In this document: piece after piece, positions 1-7,045 of the stretch
How positions within the stretch are numbered: position 1 is the stretch's first letter
Layout: every line of letters begins with the position of its first letter
Origin: Bacillota bacterium
Lineage (GTDB): Bacteria > Bacillota > Sulfobacillia > Symbiobacteriales > Symbiobacteriaceae
Assembly (NCBI GenBank): GCA_028287415.1
Contig: JAQBPS010000653.1
Span: 1-16,083, forward strand
Direction of reading: 5' to 3'
DNA length: 16,083 bases
The notes under the pieces: generated by a model
The model's database searches: none
The model's input: the letters and a program-made list of their open reading frames with translations, nothing else
What the model was told of the DNA's origin: nothing
Position numbers and translations under genes: made by a program

Positions 1-649
1 TCTTGCCAACGCCCGGCGGCCCGTAAAGGATCACATGCTGCGGGAAGGGCGAGGCAATCTTCGCCATGAGCGCCTTGACCGCCCGGGACTGTCCCACGAC
101 CTCCTCGAGCCTGGCGGGCCGCAGCATCTCAAGCGCGGTCCTGGCCAGCTTCTTGGCCTCCACCTCCTCCAGGTGCTCCAGCTTCTTCAGCGTCGAGGTC
201 GTCTCCGGACCGGAGTCCTCACGCAGGATCTGCTGCTTGATCTCCCGATAATAGTCATCGTTGCGCTCGGACATGCGCTGCTGGATTTTCTTCTCGATCT
301 TGTCCTCGACGGAGCGCCGCGCCACCATGTCGGCGATCTCATTTTCCAGCTCATCGAGAATGTTGGGGATCTGGGCGCGGGTAGGCACAGTGTCGATGGT
401 CGGGTCCTCGAGTACCAGGCGCTGCAGTGCCAGGACCTGCTCCTCAACCAGTTCGGACTTCATCAGGGAGAGTGCGTCGAGCTTCCCGGCCTTCAGCACC
501 AGACGCTCCGGCCCCCAGATATTCGTGAGCAGGCCGAAGAGGGCGCCCACCTGCCGGCCGAGCTGCTCCTCGGGGGTAGGCCGCTTGACTGCCGGATCGC
601 CATCTTCTTGTTTGCCCGTGCGGATTAGCTTCTCTAGTATTTCTTTCAT
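1..649 (-). CDS. lonC: LonC-type ATP-dependent protease, N-terminal part (runs off the window)
   Basis: The first 216 codons of a Lon-family AAA+ protease; the rest lies beyond base 1. The N-terminal ~170 residues are charged and probably helical or coiled coil. A Walker A motif, GPPGVGK, occupies residues 210-216 after the phrase QHVILY. An N-terminal helical domain leading directly into the AAA module, without the long Lon substrate domain, fits the LonC class of spore-formers, and in clostridia lonC often follows rplI, as here. By family knowledge it should degrade proteins in the cytoplasm using ATP. The catalytic Ser-Lys dyad is outside the window. The ATG at 649 is the only sensible start: upstream in frame there is a stop and no other start. 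The Shine-Dalgarno (676-681) is unusually far away and is separated from the ATG by a hairpin, listed separately. LonB is the alternative assignment. Confidence 0.8.
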   Translation of the reverse strand, partial: MKEILEKLIRTGKQEDGDPAVKRPTPEEQLGRQVGALFGLLTNIWGPERLVLKAGKLDALSLMKSELVEEQVLALQRLVLEDPTIDTVPTRAQIPNILDELENEIADMVARRSVEDKIEKKIQQRMSERNDDYYREIKQQILREDSGPETTSTLKKLEHLEEVEAKKLARTALEMLRPARLEEVVGQSRAVKALMAKIASPFPQHVILYGPPGVGK

Positions 650-681
650 TGGTTTGAGGCCTGTTCGGCCTCACACCTCCT
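650..681 (-). promoter_or_regulatory. lonC ribosome binding site with a hairpin-bridged spacer
   Basis: AGGAGG (676-681, minus strand) is 26 nt from the lonC ATG, too far for normal initiation. Between them GAGGCC (672-667), loop GAACA, GGCCTC (661-656) forms a perfect 6-bp hairpin. If folded, it leaves about 9 unpaired nt between Shine-Dalgarno and ATG, near the optimum. The pairing is seen in the sequence; its role is inferred. Confidence 0.6.
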
Positions 682-692
682 TTCCACCGTGT

Positions 693-725
693 GGCAGCCC
701 GAACCGGAGAACCGGCCGGGCCGCC
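693..725 (-). other. Intercistronic hairpin between rplI and lonC
   Basis: Starting 3 nt after the rplI stop, the minus strand forms a 9-bp stem (717-725 with 693-701, one G-U pair) continued by an inner CCGG/CCGG stem. No T-run follows, so it is not a classical terminator. It may protect the rplI mRNA 3' end or lower readthrough into lonC. Confidence 0.5.
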
Positions 726-728
726 ATG

Positions 729-1175
729 TCACGCAGAGATAATTTCGACATTAACCGTACCAGTAATGTTGTGCCCGAACTTGAGGCCCACCGGGAACAT
801 GCCGAGGGTCTTGATCGGTGAGTTCAGTTCAATCTGTTTCCGGTCGAAGTCCTTGCCAAGGAACTTGGTGATCGCATCGGCAATGTCCTTGTTGGTGATG
901 GAGCCGAACAGCCGCCCTCCGTCGCCGGTTCTGGCCGGGACCTTGATCGTCTGGCCATCCAGCTTGTCGCGCAGGGCCTTCACCTCCGCGACGATCCGCT
1001 CCTGCTTGCGAGCCTGCGCCTGCTGCGCCTCCTCCAGGGTCTTCAGCGCCCCGGCCGAGGCCTCCACCGCCACGTTGCGGGGGAATAGGAAGTTGCGGGC
1101 GTAGCCGTCGGAAACCTCAACCGTTTGGCCCTTCTTGCCGGTACCCTTCACGTCCGCCTTGAGAATAACCTTCAT
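729..1175 (-). CDS. rplI: 50S ribosomal protein L9
   Basis: 148 residues, the normal length for bacterial L9. The N-terminal rRNA-binding domain begins [16 protein letters not shown] and contains the characteristic phrase [11 protein letters not shown] at about residues 26-36. A long connecting helix rich in A, Q, E and K (about 45-75) leads to the C-terminal domain with [10 protein letters not shown]9 binds domain V of 23S rRNA near the L1 stalk and helps maintain reading frame. The ATG at 1175 is preceded by AGGAGG (1183-1188), spacing 7 nt. The stop codon of the upstream DUF2232 gene is part of this Shine-Dalgarno (TAGGAGG), so translation is probably coupled. A further 27-codon extension upstream is open but lacks any L9 similarity. 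Confidence 0.97.
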   Translation of the reverse strand: MKVILKADVKGTGKKGQTVEVSDGYARNFLFPRNVAVEASAGALKTLEEAQQAQARKQERIVAEVKALRDKLDGQTIKVPARTGDGGRLFGSITNKDIADAITKFLGKDFDRKQIELNSPIKTLGMFPVGLKFGHNITGTVNVEIISA

Positions 1176-1186
1176 TGGTCGCCCTC

Positions 1187-2209
1187 CTAGGGGGTTTCTT
1201 TCGGTCGCTTCCACAGGCCGTGGCCCAGGCCCCGGAAGTCGAAAATCGCATCCCACATCGCCAGCATCATGTACACAGTAGTGCCCACACCGCCCAGCAA
1301 GAACAGGCCCGCCAGCGTGAATCCCACGGCCAGGGGCTTGGACAGATCCTTCTTGCGGAGGAAGCCATAGACCACGGCCATGCCGACGAGGACGAAGATG
1401 AGCATAAGCGGGCTAGATATATTCACGACCAGCTTTACCCACCATGGGGCATTAAGGAGTGAGCCGCCCACATAGCTAGAAGCGAACAGCAGCGCCACAA
1501 AGACCCCGGTAAACCACGCTGGCAGCCGGAATTCACGGAATGGTGTCGGCTCGGGCACGGTGTGCCCGAAGCGCGGAAGAATCCACCGGCAGAGCAGGTA
1601 GTTCAACCAAGCACTGACCGCGCCCGTCATAAACAAACTGGCGGGCAAGAGTGCCCATGCCATGTCAAGCGGATGACTGCGAAACTCATTCAGTTGGGCC
1701 GACACCTGTGCCATGGCCCGCTTCTGCTGCTCCGTGCTGGTGGGCTGGCTCTTGACGACTCGATCCATCAAGTCGACGGTCTGATCAATTTGTCCACGCA
1801 CCGCCGGAGTTTCCAGCGCTACAACGATCGGGTCGCGCCCGCCCAGTACAGCGGTGCGCGTCACCACATAGCCGGCTGCGGAACCAACAAAGAACACCAG
1901 CACAGCGATCACGCCAATGACCAGAGGCCGCAGCTTATGCCGGAAGCCATAGCCGAACGCCAGGCCCGGTAACACACCTGCCGGCACCATCAACAGGAAT
2001 GCCTGTATCGGCCCCACAAAGAGCGCCGAGAACACCACCGCCACAATCGCCGTCAGCACTGCCACACGCCCGCCGTAGCGGACGTAGGCGAGCACCAGCG
2101 GAATCGGCAGGAAGATGCTGAGGAAAGGCACCAGGGCAAAGACGACGACCATGGCGGCCATAATTCCGCCAAAGACCAGCCCGCGTACCCCGGAAGAACG
2201 GTTGTGCAT
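1187..2209 (-). CDS. DUF2232 / YybS-family polytopic membrane protein
   Basis: 340 residues with about eight hydrophobic segments, starting with one at about residues 13-42 ([20 protein letters not shown]). A non-hydrophobic, probably extracytoplasmic or loop stretch of about 75 residues (about 125-200) contains the phrase [14 protein letters not shown]. The C-terminal half has further membrane spans and ends with [16 protein letters not shown]. Size, topology and position between rpsR and rplI match the YybS/DUF2232 family found there in many Firmicutes, which resembles small-molecule transporter S-components; no substrate is known to me. Start ATG 2209 has AGGAGG at 2222-2227, 12 nt upstream. 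A terminator-like hairpin separates it from rpsR. Confidence 0.8.
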   Translation of the reverse strand: MHNRSSGVRGLVFGGIMAAMVVVFALVPFLSIFLPIPLVLAYVRYGGRVAVLTAIVAVVFSALFVGPIQAFLLMVPAGVLPGLAFGYGFRHKLRPLVIGVIAVLVFFVGSAAGYVVTRTAVLGGRDPIVVALETPAVRGQIDQTVDLMDRVVKSQPTSTEQQKRAMAQVSAQLNEFRSHPLDMAWALLPASLFMTGAVSAWLNYLLCRWILPRFGHTVPEPTPFREFRLPAWFTGVFVALLFASSYVGGSLLNAPWWVKLVVNISSPLMLIFVLVGMAVVYGFLRKKDLSKPLAVGFTLAGLFLLGGVGTTVYMMLAMWDAIFDFRGLGHGLWKRPKETP

Positions 2210-2255
2210 ATGGGGTTGATTCCTCCTGCCGCACAGACGCTCATCAATCTAGCCC

Positions 2256-2284
2256 AAAAGGGGCACCGCCAGCAGCGATGCCCC
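2256..2284 (-). terminator. Terminator or attenuator after rpsR
   Basis: On the minus strand GGGGCATCGC (2284-2275), loop TGCTG, GCGGTGCCCC (2269-2260) makes a 10-bp stem with one U-G pair, followed directly by TTTT (2259-2256). It lies about 24 nt beyond the rpsR stop and ahead of the DUF2232 gene. The T-run is short, so partial readthrough into DUF2232-rplI-lonC is likely. A small GGTTC/GAACC hairpin (2292-2305) sits between it and the stop. Confidence 0.65.
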
Positions 2285-2307
2285 CTCTATAGGTTCGCAG
2301 GAACCGC

Positions 2308-2538
2308 TTACTCCACGGTGAACGGCAGCAGGGCCACAATCCGGGCCCGCTTGATCGCCTGGGTCAGCTGCCGCTGGTGAGCGGCGCAGTTGCCCGAGAT
2401 ACGGCGGGGCAGAATCTTGCCACGCTCCGTAATGTACCGCTTCAGCCGGTTCGCATCCTTGTAGTCGATGCTCTCCACCTTATCTACGCAGAAACTGCAT
2501 ACACGCCGCTTTGGGCGGCGTCCACGTTCACGACGCAT
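2308..2538 (-). CDS. rpsR: 30S ribosomal protein S18
   Basis: 76 residues, normal for S18. The N-terminus is basic ([12 protein letters not shown]). A zinc-ligand set CSFC (C14, C17) and CAAH (C51, H54) marks it as the zinc-binding C(+) paralogue form. The core [22 protein letters not shown] is typical. S18 binds S6 and joins the platform of the 30S subunit. ATG 2538 is preceded by AAGGAGG about 8 nt upstream. It follows ssb by 17 nt and is the third gene of the S6-SSB-S18 operon. Confidence 0.97.
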   Translation of the reverse strand: MRRERGRRPKRRVCSFCVDKVESIDYKDANRLKRYITERGKILPRRISGNCAAHQRQLTQAIKRARIVALLPFTVE

Positions 2539-2555
2539 GTTTCAGTCCTCCTTTC

Positions 2556-3020
2556 TTAAAAGGGGACGTCATCGTCGTCGTTGAAATTCGGCTCACTACC
2601 CATGCCCGGCGCATCGCGACGGGGTGCACTCCCCGTCCGCTCGCCGCCCATCCGCTCAGCGCCCGCACCGCCCGTACCCCCCGTGCTGCCGCCCGCATCC
2701 TGACCACGGTCAAGAAAGCGGACCTCTCTGGCGACCACTTCCGCGCGTTCGCGGCGCTGGCCCTCCTGGGTTTCGTATGAACGGATCTGGAGACGCCCCT
2801 GGACCGCAATCAGCCGGCCCTTCTGCAGGTAGTTAGCAACGGTTTCAGCTTGCCGCTCCCAGACGACCACATCGATGAAGTCCGTTTCTTTCTCGCCCTG
2901 GGGATTTGTAGTTCCCCGGTCGACGGCGAGGCGCAGCGTTGCGACCGCCTTCCCACTCGGGGTATAGCGGAGCTCCGGATCTTTGGTAAGGCGGCCAATG
3001 AGCACAATGTGATTAAGCAC
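2556..3020 (-). CDS. ssb: Single-stranded DNA-binding protein
   Basis: 154 residues. The OB-fold covers about residues 1-105, beginning MLNHIVLIGRLTKDPELRYT and containing DFIDVVVW and KGRLIAVQGRLQIRSYE. A Gly/Ala-rich flexible linker follows (about 108-140). The acidic tip DDDDVPF at the C-terminus is the peptide that recruits replication and repair partners. The protein coats single-stranded DNA as a tetramer. The start is GTG at 3020 with GGGAGG 7 nt upstream; it lies 19 nt below rpsF. The placement between rpsF and rpsR is the standard bacterial order. Confidence 0.97.
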   Translation of the reverse strand: MLNHIVLIGRLTKDPELRYTPSGKAVATLRLAVDRGTTNPQGEKETDFIDVVVWERQAETVANYLQKGRLIAVQGRLQIRSYETQEGQRRERAEVVAREVRFLDRGQDAGGSTGGTGGAGAERMGGERTGSAPRRDAPGMGSEPNFNDDDDVPF

Positions 3021-3039
3021 AACCTTACCTCCCTTCCGC

Positions 3040-3330
3040 TTACTTCTCCTCCGGACGGACGATCATGAACCGAACGACTTCATCGGTGATCTTCAGAACG
3101 CGGTTCAGTTCCTCCGCGGTCTTCGGCTCACCCTTGAAGTAGACGACTGTGTAAAAGCCGTCGTGCAGATCTTTGATTTCGTAAGCCAGGCGCTGCTTTC
3201 GGGTCGGTTCAATCTTCTCGATCTCGCCACCGTTGTTGGTGATCAGACCGGAGATCTTCTCCAGCACACCCTGGTTGCCGGCATCGTCCAGATCCGGACG
3301 CGCAATTACCATCATTTCGTAGGACCTCAT
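3040..3330 (-). CDS. rpsF: 30S ribosomal protein S6
   Basis: 96 residues with the hallmark N-terminus MRSYEMMVIARPDLD and the phrases QRLAYEIKDLHDGFYTVVYF and VVRFMIVR, which form the ferredoxin-like fold. S6 pairs with S18 on the 30S platform. ATG 3330 follows a G-rich Shine-Dalgarno (GGGAGGGGG) 7 nt upstream. It is the first gene of rpsF-ssb-rpsR and has its own promoter and a structured leader of about 100 nt. That leader is likely the site of feedback control by the S6:S18 complex. Confidence 0.97.
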   Translation of the reverse strand: MRSYEMMVIARPDLDDAGNQGVLEKISGLITNNGGEIEKIEPTRKQRLAYEIKDLHDGFYTVVYFKGEPKTAEELNRVLKITDEVVRFMIVRPEEK

Positions 3331-3358
3331 GGGTACACCCCCTCCCTCTGGTCTTATG

Positions 3359-3376
3359 GCTCCACTCGAGTGGAGC
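3359..3376. repeat. 18-bp perfect palindrome in the rpsF leader
   Basis: GCTCCACTCGAGTGGAGC reads the same on both strands. It lies between the S6:S18-like hairpin and the rpsF Shine-Dalgarno. In RNA it would fold only with a strained small loop, and no T-run follows. It could be an operator, or a stem that competes with the neighbouring leader hairpin, with which it shares two bases. Confidence 0.5.
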
Positions 3377-3417
3377 AGGGAGGCAGCAGCCGTTATTGGC
3401 TGCGCCTATCGGCCCGC
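3375..3417 (-). promoter_or_regulatory. Putative S6:S18-binding leader hairpin of rpsF
   Basis: Reading the minus strand 3417 to 3375: GC GGG (3413-3417) pairs with CCC T GC (3375-3380). An unpaired CCGAT (3412-3408) follows on the left arm. Then AGGC pairs with GCCT, and GCAGCC (3403-3398) pairs with GGCTGC (3391-3386) around the loop AATAAC. A stem with a bulged CCG next to a hairpin is the known architecture of the rpsF leader motif recognised by the S6:S18 complex, which mimics its 16S rRNA site. A competing hairpin CCGC-GCGAA-GCGG lies just upstream. The pairing is seen directly; the function is from family knowledge plus position. Confidence 0.6.
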
Positions 3418-3435
3418 TTCGCGCGGACCCAATCC

Positions 3436-3464
3436 ACTATAGCACGTGCTTATGAAATCAGCAA
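3436..3464 (-). promoter_or_regulatory. Sigma-A-type promoter for rpsF-ssb-rpsR
   Basis: TTGCTG (3464-3459) and TATAGT (3441-3436) on the minus strand are separated by exactly 17 nt. The predicted transcription start is near 3429, giving an rpsF leader of about 100 nt. Confidence 0.7.
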
Positions 3465-3501
3465 GCGTCGCATCCGCTTTCTGATCAGTCCGGCGTCAGG
3501 T

Positions 3502-3705
3502 CTATCCGATCGGCGGCTGCTTGGGCCACCGTTCCTTCACGCTCTTCTCGAACTTGATCCGGGGAATCATCACCCGGTGGCCGCAACCCTGGCACTTGAG
3601 GCCAAAGTCGATCCCCGTCCGGTAGATCTCCCAGCGGTCGGTACCGCACGGATGCACCTTTTTGAGCCGCACAACATCGCCGATCTCATATTTCACCCGT
3701 TCCAA
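3502..3705 (-). CDS. DUF951 family small protein
   Basis: 67 residues. The N-terminus EIGDVVRLKKVHPCG looks like a short beta-rich, SH3-like segment. Possible metal ligands are C20, C38, C41 and H43 in HPCG and KCQGCGH, which suggests a small zinc-ribbon-like fold. Size and motif order match the DUF951 family that sits beside rpsF in many Firmicutes; its function is unknown to me. The start is TTG at 3705: GGAGGG (3714-3719) is 8 nt upstream and no ATG or GTG start fits better. It overlaps the end of the CvpA-like gene by 13 nt, so the two are probably co-transcribed and translationally coupled. Confidence 0.85.
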   Translation of the reverse strand: MERVKYEIGDVVRLKKVHPCGTDRWEIYRTGIDFGLKCQGCGHRVMIPRIKFEKSVKERWPKQPPIG

Positions 3706-4487
3706 GAATAGGTCCCTCCAAGCGCCATCGGGTGCCCGCCTACCATCACAAAGAAGTAATTGCCGGTCAGGCCGAACAGCCCGCCCTGCAGCCAGTGGAA
3801 CACGGACAGGAAATAGGGGGTCAAATGTGCGGTGCCCACGGCGGTGCCGAACTGCGCCATCCCATACATGGAGAGCACCGGTGTGAGCAGGCCAATCACG
3901 ATCGCAATCCCCACCGCTGTTTCAGCTACGCTCACCGCTGCGCCAAGCAGGCGATTGGTCGTCCCCACCAGGGGCAGCTCCTTGACCTGATCGCTGACGA
4001 GCCGTCCCAGGAACGACAACAGCCATCCGATGACCAGGATCAGCAGCAGAAACACCAGGGCGTGCAGCACACCAGCCGCCAGCTGCTGGACGATATACTC
4101 GGCCACCGTTTGATGGCCCGCCGTTGTGGACCAGATGGCGATCCGCTGCGCCAGCACAAGCTTATATGGCTCGGGCAGCGGCACGAACTGGAGCCATTCC
4201 AGTGCCTTCTGCCACGGTATTCCGTCTGTATGAATCCGGTAAGCATCCGGCGGCAGGTTGATCCGGCGCTGTAGCACGCTCGCCAGCCGCTCGCGGACAC
4301 CCCATAGCCGGTTTAGCCATCCCACCACCTGATCGGCGTAGCGTCCCGCTACCGTGGCGGCAACAAAGAACACGACAAAGCCTGTCACTAGCTCAACCAG
4401 ACCCCGCGCCCAGCCGATCGCCACCGCCACCACCAAGATGGCCAGAATCGCATAATCAACCGCGGTCAGGGACTGTAACCATACCAT
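3693..4487 (-). CDS. CvpA-like membrane protein
   Basis: 264 residues from the chosen start. Hydrophobic segments lie near the N-terminus (AVDYAILAILVVAVAIGWARG, then VTGFVVFFVAATVAG), after a loop of about 90 residues (GVLHALVFLLLILVIGWLL), and around the phrase VAETAVGIAIVIGLL. The order D-x-A-(I/L)...G...RG...G is that of the CvpA/colicin V production family. The long soluble loop between the second and third spans is larger than in short CvpA proteins. Of three in-frame starts, ATG 4487 is best placed: AAGGTGG (4497-4502) is 9 nt upstream, whereas ATG 4493 is only 3 nt away and TTG 4514 has no ribosome site. It overlaps DUF951 downstream. Role uncertain. Confidence 0.7.
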   Translation of the reverse strand: MVWLQSLTAVDYAILAILVVAVAIGWARGLVELVTGFVVFFVAATVAGRYADQVVGWLNRLWGVRERLASVLQRRINLPPDAYRIHTDGIPWQKALEWLQFVPLPEPYKLVLAQRIAIWSTTAGHQTVAEYIVQQLAAGVLHALVFLLLILVIGWLLSFLGRLVSDQVKELPLVGTTNRLLGAAVSVAETAVGIAIVIGLLTPVLSMYGMAQFGTAVGTAHLTPYFLSVFHWLQGGLFGLTGNYFFVMVGGHPMALGGTYSWNG

Positions 4488-4554
4488 GCCCATTCCCCAC
4501 CTTGCTACAATCAATCAGCCATGAATAGGTCCCGAAGCGCCCCAAAGCGCGTCG

Positions 4555-4583
4555 ACTACAGCTATTCGCACGACGGCTGACAA
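4555..4583 (-). promoter_or_regulatory. Sigma-A-type promoter for the CvpA-like gene and DUF951
   Basis: TTGTCA (4583-4578) and TGTAGT (4560-4555) on the minus strand, spacer 17 nt, begin just below the EamA stop codon. The predicted start is near 4548, leaving a leader of about 60 nt. Confidence 0.6.
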
Positions 4584-4585
4584 TT

Positions 4586-5434
4586 TTAGTCCGTACTGTT
4601 AAAACAAAGAAATAACGCGATGCCCACCAGCAACAGGAAACCGCCGAGCAGGGTGACCGGGCCCGGCGCCGTCCCCCAGATCAGCCAGGCCAGCAGGGTG
4701 GCGCCTACGGGCTCACCGAGGATGTTGACTGAGATGACCGAGGCCGGCAGGTACTTGAGCGCCCAGTTGAACAGGGTATGGCCGAAAATGGTCGGGAAGA
4801 CGGCCAACGCCACGAACACCCACCAGTTGCCGGGGGCGAACCCGGTCAGCGGACTCCCCCACGCCAGAGCCGCGATCAGCAGTGCCACGGTGGCTGCGCT
4901 GTACACAACAACGGAGTAGGCAATGGCGCTCATACGCTGCCGCACCTGCCGGCCGATCAGCAAGTAGCCGGTCACCGCCACCGCTCCCAGAAAAGCGAGG
5001 ACATCACCCAGCAGCGCCCGCGGGTCGAGTGCAAAGTCCCCCCACCCGATCAGAATCGCCCCGACCACAGTAAGGCCCACCGCGACCAGCGCCCGCCCGT
5101 TGGTCCGCTCAGCACCGACCAGGTATCCGTAGAGCACGACCAGAAACGGCTGCATACTCACAAGCACAGTCGATGAAGCAATGGAGGTCATGGTCAGGCT
5201 GAAGAACCAGGTGGCGAAATGTGCCGCCAGAAAAAGGCCGCTGAGCACGGACAGCCAGAGGTCTCGCCGATCGATCTTTTCCCGTTTCCGCCACAGCAGC
5301 GGCGCACCCAACAGCAGCACGGAGAATGCGAGCCGGTAGAATGCGACGACCAACGGTTCCGCAGTGGCGAACTTGAAGAGCACGGAGGAGGCTGAGACGG
5401 AGAGTACGCCGAGCAATACCACAATGTAGGGCAC
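4586..5434 (-). CDS. DMT superfamily (EamA) transporter
   Basis: About 282 residues with ten hydrophobic segments arranged as two EamA repeats, from PYIVVLLGVLSVSASSVLFK to the second half with WALKYLPASVISVNILGEPV and GGFLLLVGIALFLCF. The phrase FYRLAFSVLLL in the first repeat and the final EPVGATLLAWLIWG are typical. Members export amino acids or metabolites; the substrate here is unknown. The gene lies just downstream of the Liv importer but has its own promoter. The start is unclear. GGGGAGG (5450-5456) is the only good Shine-Dalgarno; the GTG at 5434 is 15 nt away, and an ATT at 5440 is at an ideal 9 nt. The reading frame is open farther upstream to 5548 but lacks a ribosome site there. 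Confidence 0.85.
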   Translation of the reverse strand: MPYIVVLLGVLSVSASSVLFKFATAEPLVVAFYRLAFSVLLLGAPLLWRKREKIDRRDLWLSVLSGLFLAAHFATWFFSLTMTSIASSTVLVSMQPFLVVLYGYLVGAERTNGRALVAVGLTVVGAILIGWGDFALDPRALLGDVLAFLGAVAVTGYLLIGRQVRQRMSAIAYSVVVYSAATVALLIAALAWGSPLTGFAPGNWWVFVALAVFPTIFGHTLFNWALKYLPASVISVNILGEPVGATLLAWLIWGTAPGPVTLLGGFLLLVGIALFLCFNSTD

Positions 5435-5453
5435 AGAAATGAAGGGCAGCCTC

Positions 5454-5504
5454 CCCGGCGCCAAATCTATTACTACATATAAAATACTCGTCTTCGGCGC
5501 CGGG
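5454..5504. repeat. 9-bp inverted repeat at the EamA promoter
   Basis: CCCGGCGCC (5454-5462) and GGCGCCGGG (5496-5504) are perfect inverted copies with an A+T-rich 33-bp interior, each containing the palindrome GGCGCC. One arm sits in the predicted -35/-10 spacer and the other lies beyond the predicted start site, abutting the Shine-Dalgarno. It could be a paired operator or a stem. Confidence 0.5.
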
Positions 5505-5509
5505 AACAA
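5481..5509 (-). promoter_or_regulatory. Possible promoter for the EamA transporter
   Basis: TTGTTC (5509-5504) and TATTTT (5486-5481), minus strand, spacer 17 nt. The hexamers are imperfect but the A+T-rich island is distinct from the surrounding G+C-rich DNA. Confidence 0.45.
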
Positions 5510-5513
5510 GCAG

Positions 5514-5539
5514 GCGGGCCGACACGTTGGTCGGCCCGC
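5514..5539 (-). terminator. Terminator of the liv operon
   Basis: GCGGGCCGA (5539-5531), 8-nt loop, TCGGCCCGC (5522-5514) forms a perfect 9-bp stem 5 nt beyond the livF stop. The following CTGCTTGTT is only weakly T-rich. Confidence 0.65.
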
Positions 5540-5544
5540 TCCTG

Positions 5545-6258
5545 TCAAATTTCTCCGAGGTACGCCAGGCGAACGGATGGATCCGCACGCAGCGCCGCCG
5601 CCGGCCCATCGAGTGCGATCTCCCCGGTCTGGATCACATATCCCCGGTGGGCCACATCCAAGGCCTTCAAAGCATTCTGCTCCACCAGCAGAATCGTGAC
5701 ACCGGTCTGATTCAGCTGAGCGATGATCTCAAAGATTTGTTCAACCAGGATCGGGGCCAGTCCCATGGAGGGTTCATCCATCATCAGGATCTTCGGCTTC
5801 ATCATAAGCGTCCGGGCCATGGCCAGCATTTGCTGTTCCCCGCCCGAGAGGGTCCCGCCGAGCTGTTTCGCTCGCTCCCGTAGCCGGGGGAACAGTTTGA
5901 AGCTCCGCTCGATCCCGTCGGCTACGGCGTTCTTCTCCGACAGTGTGTAGGCGCCCATCTCAAGATTCTCCGCCACCGTCAGCCGGGGAAAGATCCGGCG
6001 CCCCTCCGGCACGTGCCCGATGCCCAGCTCGGTCACCCGGTGTGGGGGCAGCTGGTCGATGCGCTGGCCCCCCAGCCGAATTTCGCCGGCGCTGGGCCGG
6101 AGCAGCCCGGAGATCGTCTTGAGGGTCGTGCTCTTGCCCGCTCCGTTGGAGCCGATCAAGGTGACGATCTCCCCCTGCTCCACGGTCAGGGAGATTCCCT
6201 TCAGCGCACGGATGGCGCCATAGCTGGTCTGGACGTTTTCAAGTTCCAGCAGTGCCAT
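5545..6258 (-). CDS. livF: Branched-chain amino acid ABC transporter ATPase LivF
   Basis: 237 residues, normal for LivF. Walker A GSNGAGKST is at residues 36-44, the ABC signature LSGGEQQ at 137-143, and Walker B ILMMDEP at 157-163, followed by SMGLAP as is typical of LivF. The H-loop histidine position is replaced in this family by VEQN, seen here as LLVEQNA. It powers, with LivG, uptake of leucine, isoleucine or valine, or a related amide or urea-type substrate, from the cytoplasmic face. ATG 6258 lies 1 nt past the livG stop, so translation is coupled; twelve further upstream codons are open but overlap livG. Last gene of the liv operon. Confidence 0.93.
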   Translation of the reverse strand: MALLELENVQTSYGAIRALKGISLTVEQGEIVTLIGSNGAGKSTTLKTISGLLRPSAGEIRLGGQRIDQLPPHRVTELGIGHVPEGRRIFPRLTVAENLEMGAYTLSEKNAVADGIERSFKLFPRLRERAKQLGGTLSGGEQQMLAMARTLMMKPKILMMDEPSMGLAPILVEQIFEIIAQLNQTGVTILLVEQNALKALDVAHRGYVIQTGEIALDGPAAALRADPSVRLAYLGEI

Positions 6259-6259
6259 A

Positions 6260-7033
6260 CTACGAGGCCGCCCCCTTTCCGAGGTACGCCTCAATGACCT
6301 TCGGGTTGCGCCGCACCTCGTCCGGCGTGCCGTCCGCGATCTTCACACCGTAATCGAGCACCGTGACCGCGTCGGAGATCTGCATGACCAGCTTCATATC
6401 GTGCTCGATGAGCAGGATCGTGATCCCCCGATCGTCGCGGAGGCGCCGGATCAGCACCATCATCTCCTCCGTCTCACGCGGGTTCATACCGGCTTTTGGC
6501 TCATCCAGCAGGATCAGTTTCGGCTGTGACGCCATCGCCCGGGCGAGCTCGAGCTTGCGCTGGGCGCCGTACGGGAGATTCCTGGCCACCTCGTTGGCAG
6601 CCGCCTTCAGGTCCACGTAGTCAAGCAGCGCAATCGCCTCTCGCTTGGCCTCCAGCTCCTCACGCTTGTGGGCGCCCAACCCGAAAATGGCGTCGAACAG
6701 GCCGGCCTTCAGGTGAACGTGCATGCCTACCAGCACATTCTCGAGGACCGTCATCTGCTGGAACAGGCGGATGTTCTGGAAGGTGCGGGAGATGCCCAGC
6801 GGGGCGATCTGCTCGGGGCCCTTGCCGGTGATCTCCCGGCCGTCGTACATGAGTGCGCCGCCATCCGGCTTGTACATGCCGGTGACCACGTTGAAGAACG
6901 TGGTCTTCCCGGCCCCATTCGGGCCGATGATCGAAGTGATGGACCCCTGCTCCAGCTTGAAATCGACTTCGTTAACAGCCACCAGGCCGCCGAATCGCTT
7001 GGTGATTTTCCGGGCTTCGAGAAGTACTGCCAT
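6260..7033 (-). CDS. livG: Branched-chain amino acid ABC transporter ATPase LivG
   Basis: 257 residues. Walker A GPNGAGKTT is at 37-45, the Q-loop TFQNIRLF at 84-91, the family's variant signature LPYGAQRK at 153-160, Walker B LILLDEP at 173-179 with AGMNP, and the H-loop LLIEHDM near 207. The variant signature and the AGMNPRE phrase separate LivG from LivF. It forms the ATPase heterodimer with LivF under the LivH-LivM pore. ATG 7033 has AGGAGG (7042-7047) 8 nt upstream, and that ribosome site contains the livM stop codon. Confidence 0.93.
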   Translation of the reverse strand: MAVLLEARKITKRFGGLVAVNEVDFKLEQGSITSIIGPNGAGKTTFFNVVTGMYKPDGGALMYDGREITGKGPEQIAPLGISRTFQNIRLFQQMTVLENVLVGMHVHLKAGLFDAIFGLGAHKREELEAKREAIALLDYVDLKAAANEVARNLPYGAQRKLELARAMASQPKLILLDEPKAGMNPRETEEMMVLIRRLRDDRGITILLIEHDMKLVMQISDAVTVLDYGVKIADGTPDEVRRNPKVIEAYLGKGAAS

Positions 7034-7045
7034 GGCTGCTGCCTC

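Noticed and set aside
5545..6258. Longer livF starting at 6294
   Set aside because: The extra codons overlap livG and add RRTSERGRPRS, which is not part of LivF. ATG 6258 gives the normal N-terminus.
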